6,844 bases of DNA from Peptococcaceae bacterium UBA4997. GTDB lineage: Bacteria > Bacillota > Dehalobacteriia > UBA4068 > UBA4997. Of the stretch, positions 6,512 through 6,844 are shown piece by piece; the first letter of the stretch is position 1; every line of letters starts with the position of its first letter. The DNA lies in the NCBI GenBank assembly GCA_002398485.1, contig DGYV01000057.1, positions 18,080 through 24,923 of the forward strand, given 5' to 3'. The notes beneath the pieces are model-generated. The model searched no databases, was not told where the DNA came from, and saw only the letters and a list, made by a program, of their open reading frames with translations. The position numbers and the translations under genes are program-made.

Positions 6512-6546
6512 AAAAGAGGGGCAGAATAAAGTTGCTCCTCTTTTTT
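6512..6546 (+). terminator. Strong intrinsic terminator after the surface-protein gene
   Basis: AAAAGAGGGGCA (6512-6523) pairs with TGCTCCTCTTTT (6533-6544) as a 12-bp stem with one G-U pair and a 9-nt loop; the T-run extends to 6546. It begins 33 nt after the stop codon at 6476-6478. Confidence 0.9.
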
Positions 6547-6565
6547 AGCTTTTGTTAAACAAAAA

Positions 6566-6600
6566 ACCAATAGTTTTTTATAAATATTGGTACTTTTTTT
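6566..6600 (+). terminator. Second, weaker terminator-like hairpin, possibly bidirectional
   Basis: ACCAATA (6566-6572) pairs with TATTGGT (6585-6591). Three further A-T pairs are possible past a bulged G. Seven T's follow at 6594-6600 and a run of A's precedes it at 6561-6566, so it could act in either direction. It directly abuts the tRNA promoter and may insulate it from readthrough. Confidence 0.5.
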
Positions 6601-6601
6601 A

Positions 6602-6630
6602 TTGACAAGATGAGCCTATTTTGGTATGAT
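6602..6630 (+). promoter_or_regulatory. Near-consensus promoter of the tRNA operon
   Basis: TTGACA (6602-6607), a 17-nt spacer and TATGAT (6625-6630) form a housekeeping-sigma promoter with a perfect -35 and ideal spacing. Transcription would start near 6637, about 27 nt before tRNA-His. Confidence 0.85.
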
Positions 6631-6632
6631 AA

Positions 6633-6662
6633 TATTTGCTTGCAATAACTTGCAAGCAAATA
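6633..6662 (+). repeat. Perfect 13-bp inverted repeat between promoter and tRNA-His
   Basis: The arms 6633-6645 and 6650-6662 are exact reverse complements (core TTGCTTGCAA and TTGCAAGCAA), separated by the 4-nt loop TAAC. The repeat starts 2 nt after the -10 hexamer and ends two bases before the first base of tRNA-His. No T-run follows, so it is not an ordinary terminator. It could fold as a hairpin at the 5' end of the tRNA precursor or serve as an operator. Confidence 0.85.
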
Positions 6663-6663
6663 C

Positions 6664-6740
6664 GGTGGATATGGCGAAGCGGTTAACGCACCGGATTGTG
6701 GCTCCGGCACACGAGGGTTCGATCCCCTTTATCCACCCCA
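6664..6740 (+). tRNA. tRNA-His (anticodon GTG)
   Basis: A complete cloverleaf: G-1 at 6664, the extra 5' G typical of tRNA-His, opposite C73 at 6737; acceptor GTGGATA (6665-6671) with TATCCAC (6730-6736); D stem GCG/CGC; anticodon stem CCGGA/TCCGG with anticodon GTG at 6698-6700; T arm GAGGG-TTCGATC-CCCTT; encoded CCA at 6738-6740. It is the first gene of the tRNA operon, 3 nt from the next. Confidence 0.97.
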
Positions 6741-6743
6741 TAT

Positions 6744-6819
6744 TGGGGCGTAGCCAAGTGGTAAGGCACCGGTCTTTGGAATCGGGATTTCGTTGGTTCG
6801 AATCCAGCCGCCCCAGCCA
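6744..6819 (+). tRNA. tRNA-Gln (anticodon TTG)
   Basis: Acceptor TGGGGCG (6744-6750) pairs with CGCCCCA (6809-6815); discriminator G6816; CCA encoded at 6817-6819. The anticodon stem CCGGT/ATCGG presents TTG at 6776-6778. The T arm is GTTGG-TTCGAAT-CCAGC. The spacers on both sides are 3 nt, so the RNAs must be cut from one precursor. Confidence 0.97.
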
Positions 6820-6822
6820 TTT

Positions 6823-6844
6823 GAGCCATTAGCTCAGTCGGTAG
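6823..6844 (+). tRNA. Partial tRNA, probably tRNA-Lys (cut by right window edge)
   Basis: The first 22 bases of a tRNA: acceptor 5' strand GAGCCAT (6823-6829), T8-A9, D stem GCTC (6832-6835) and D loop AGTCGGTAG. The 5' sequence matches typical bacterial tRNA-Lys, and Lys often follows His-Gln, but the anticodon lies outside the window, so the amino acid is inferred. Confidence 0.75.

Noticed and set aside
6626..6832. Open reading frame of 68 codons on the + strand
   Set aside because: It runs through the tRNA-His and tRNA-Gln genes and their promoter hairpin; the tRNA folds explain the sequence and no ribosome binding site precedes it.

Overview
The window looks like a chromosomal segment of a low-GC, probably anaerobic, Bacillota (Firmicutes). 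The basis is AT-rich DNA, strong GGAGG-type ribosome binding sites, a TTG start codon, CCA-encoding tRNA genes in the order His-Gln-(Lys), a radical SAM maturase of a type found in anaerobes, and a secreted protein that joins cadherin-like beta-sandwich repeats to a copper-amine-oxidase-N-like stalk domain. Clostridia (Peptococcaceae-like) or Negativicutes both fit; the sequence alone does not decide between them. All genes are on the + strand.

Layout: (1) positions 1-203 hold the 3' end of a cytidine deaminase gene. (2) 317-1708 is a complete dihydrolipoyl dehydrogenase, with no lipoyl-enzyme complex genes beside it. (3) After a weak terminator and a good extended -10 promoter, 1838-2299 encodes a small zinc nucleoside/guanine deaminase-like enzyme, followed 57 nt later by 2357-3571, a radical SAM/SPASM protein whose C-terminus resembles tungsten-cofactor oxidoreductase maturases. 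These two are probably cotranscribed. (4) 3572-3805 is an AT-rich intergenic stretch with a second extended -10 promoter and a leader of about 170 nt. (5) 3806-6478 encodes an 890-residue exported, Ser/Thr-rich repeat protein. (6) 6512-6600 carries a strong terminator and a second hairpin. (7) A near-consensus promoter at 6602-6630 drives a tightly packed tRNA operon, His(GTG)-Gln(TTG)-probable Lys, which runs off the right edge. A perfect 13-bp inverted repeat sits between this promoter and tRNA-His.

The genes do not form one obvious pathway. Two are base/nucleoside salvage deaminases (pyrimidine at the left edge, purine-like in the middle); the others are a redox flavoenzyme, a maturase without its target, a surface protein and tRNAs. 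I found no CRISPR array, transposase, phage gene, RiPP precursor or toxin-antitoxin pair. I see no convincing undescribed multi-gene system. The best leads are the hairpin 5' of tRNA-His, the orphan maturase, the repeat surface protein, and residue changes at usually conserved positions in the flavoenzyme and the purine deaminase.
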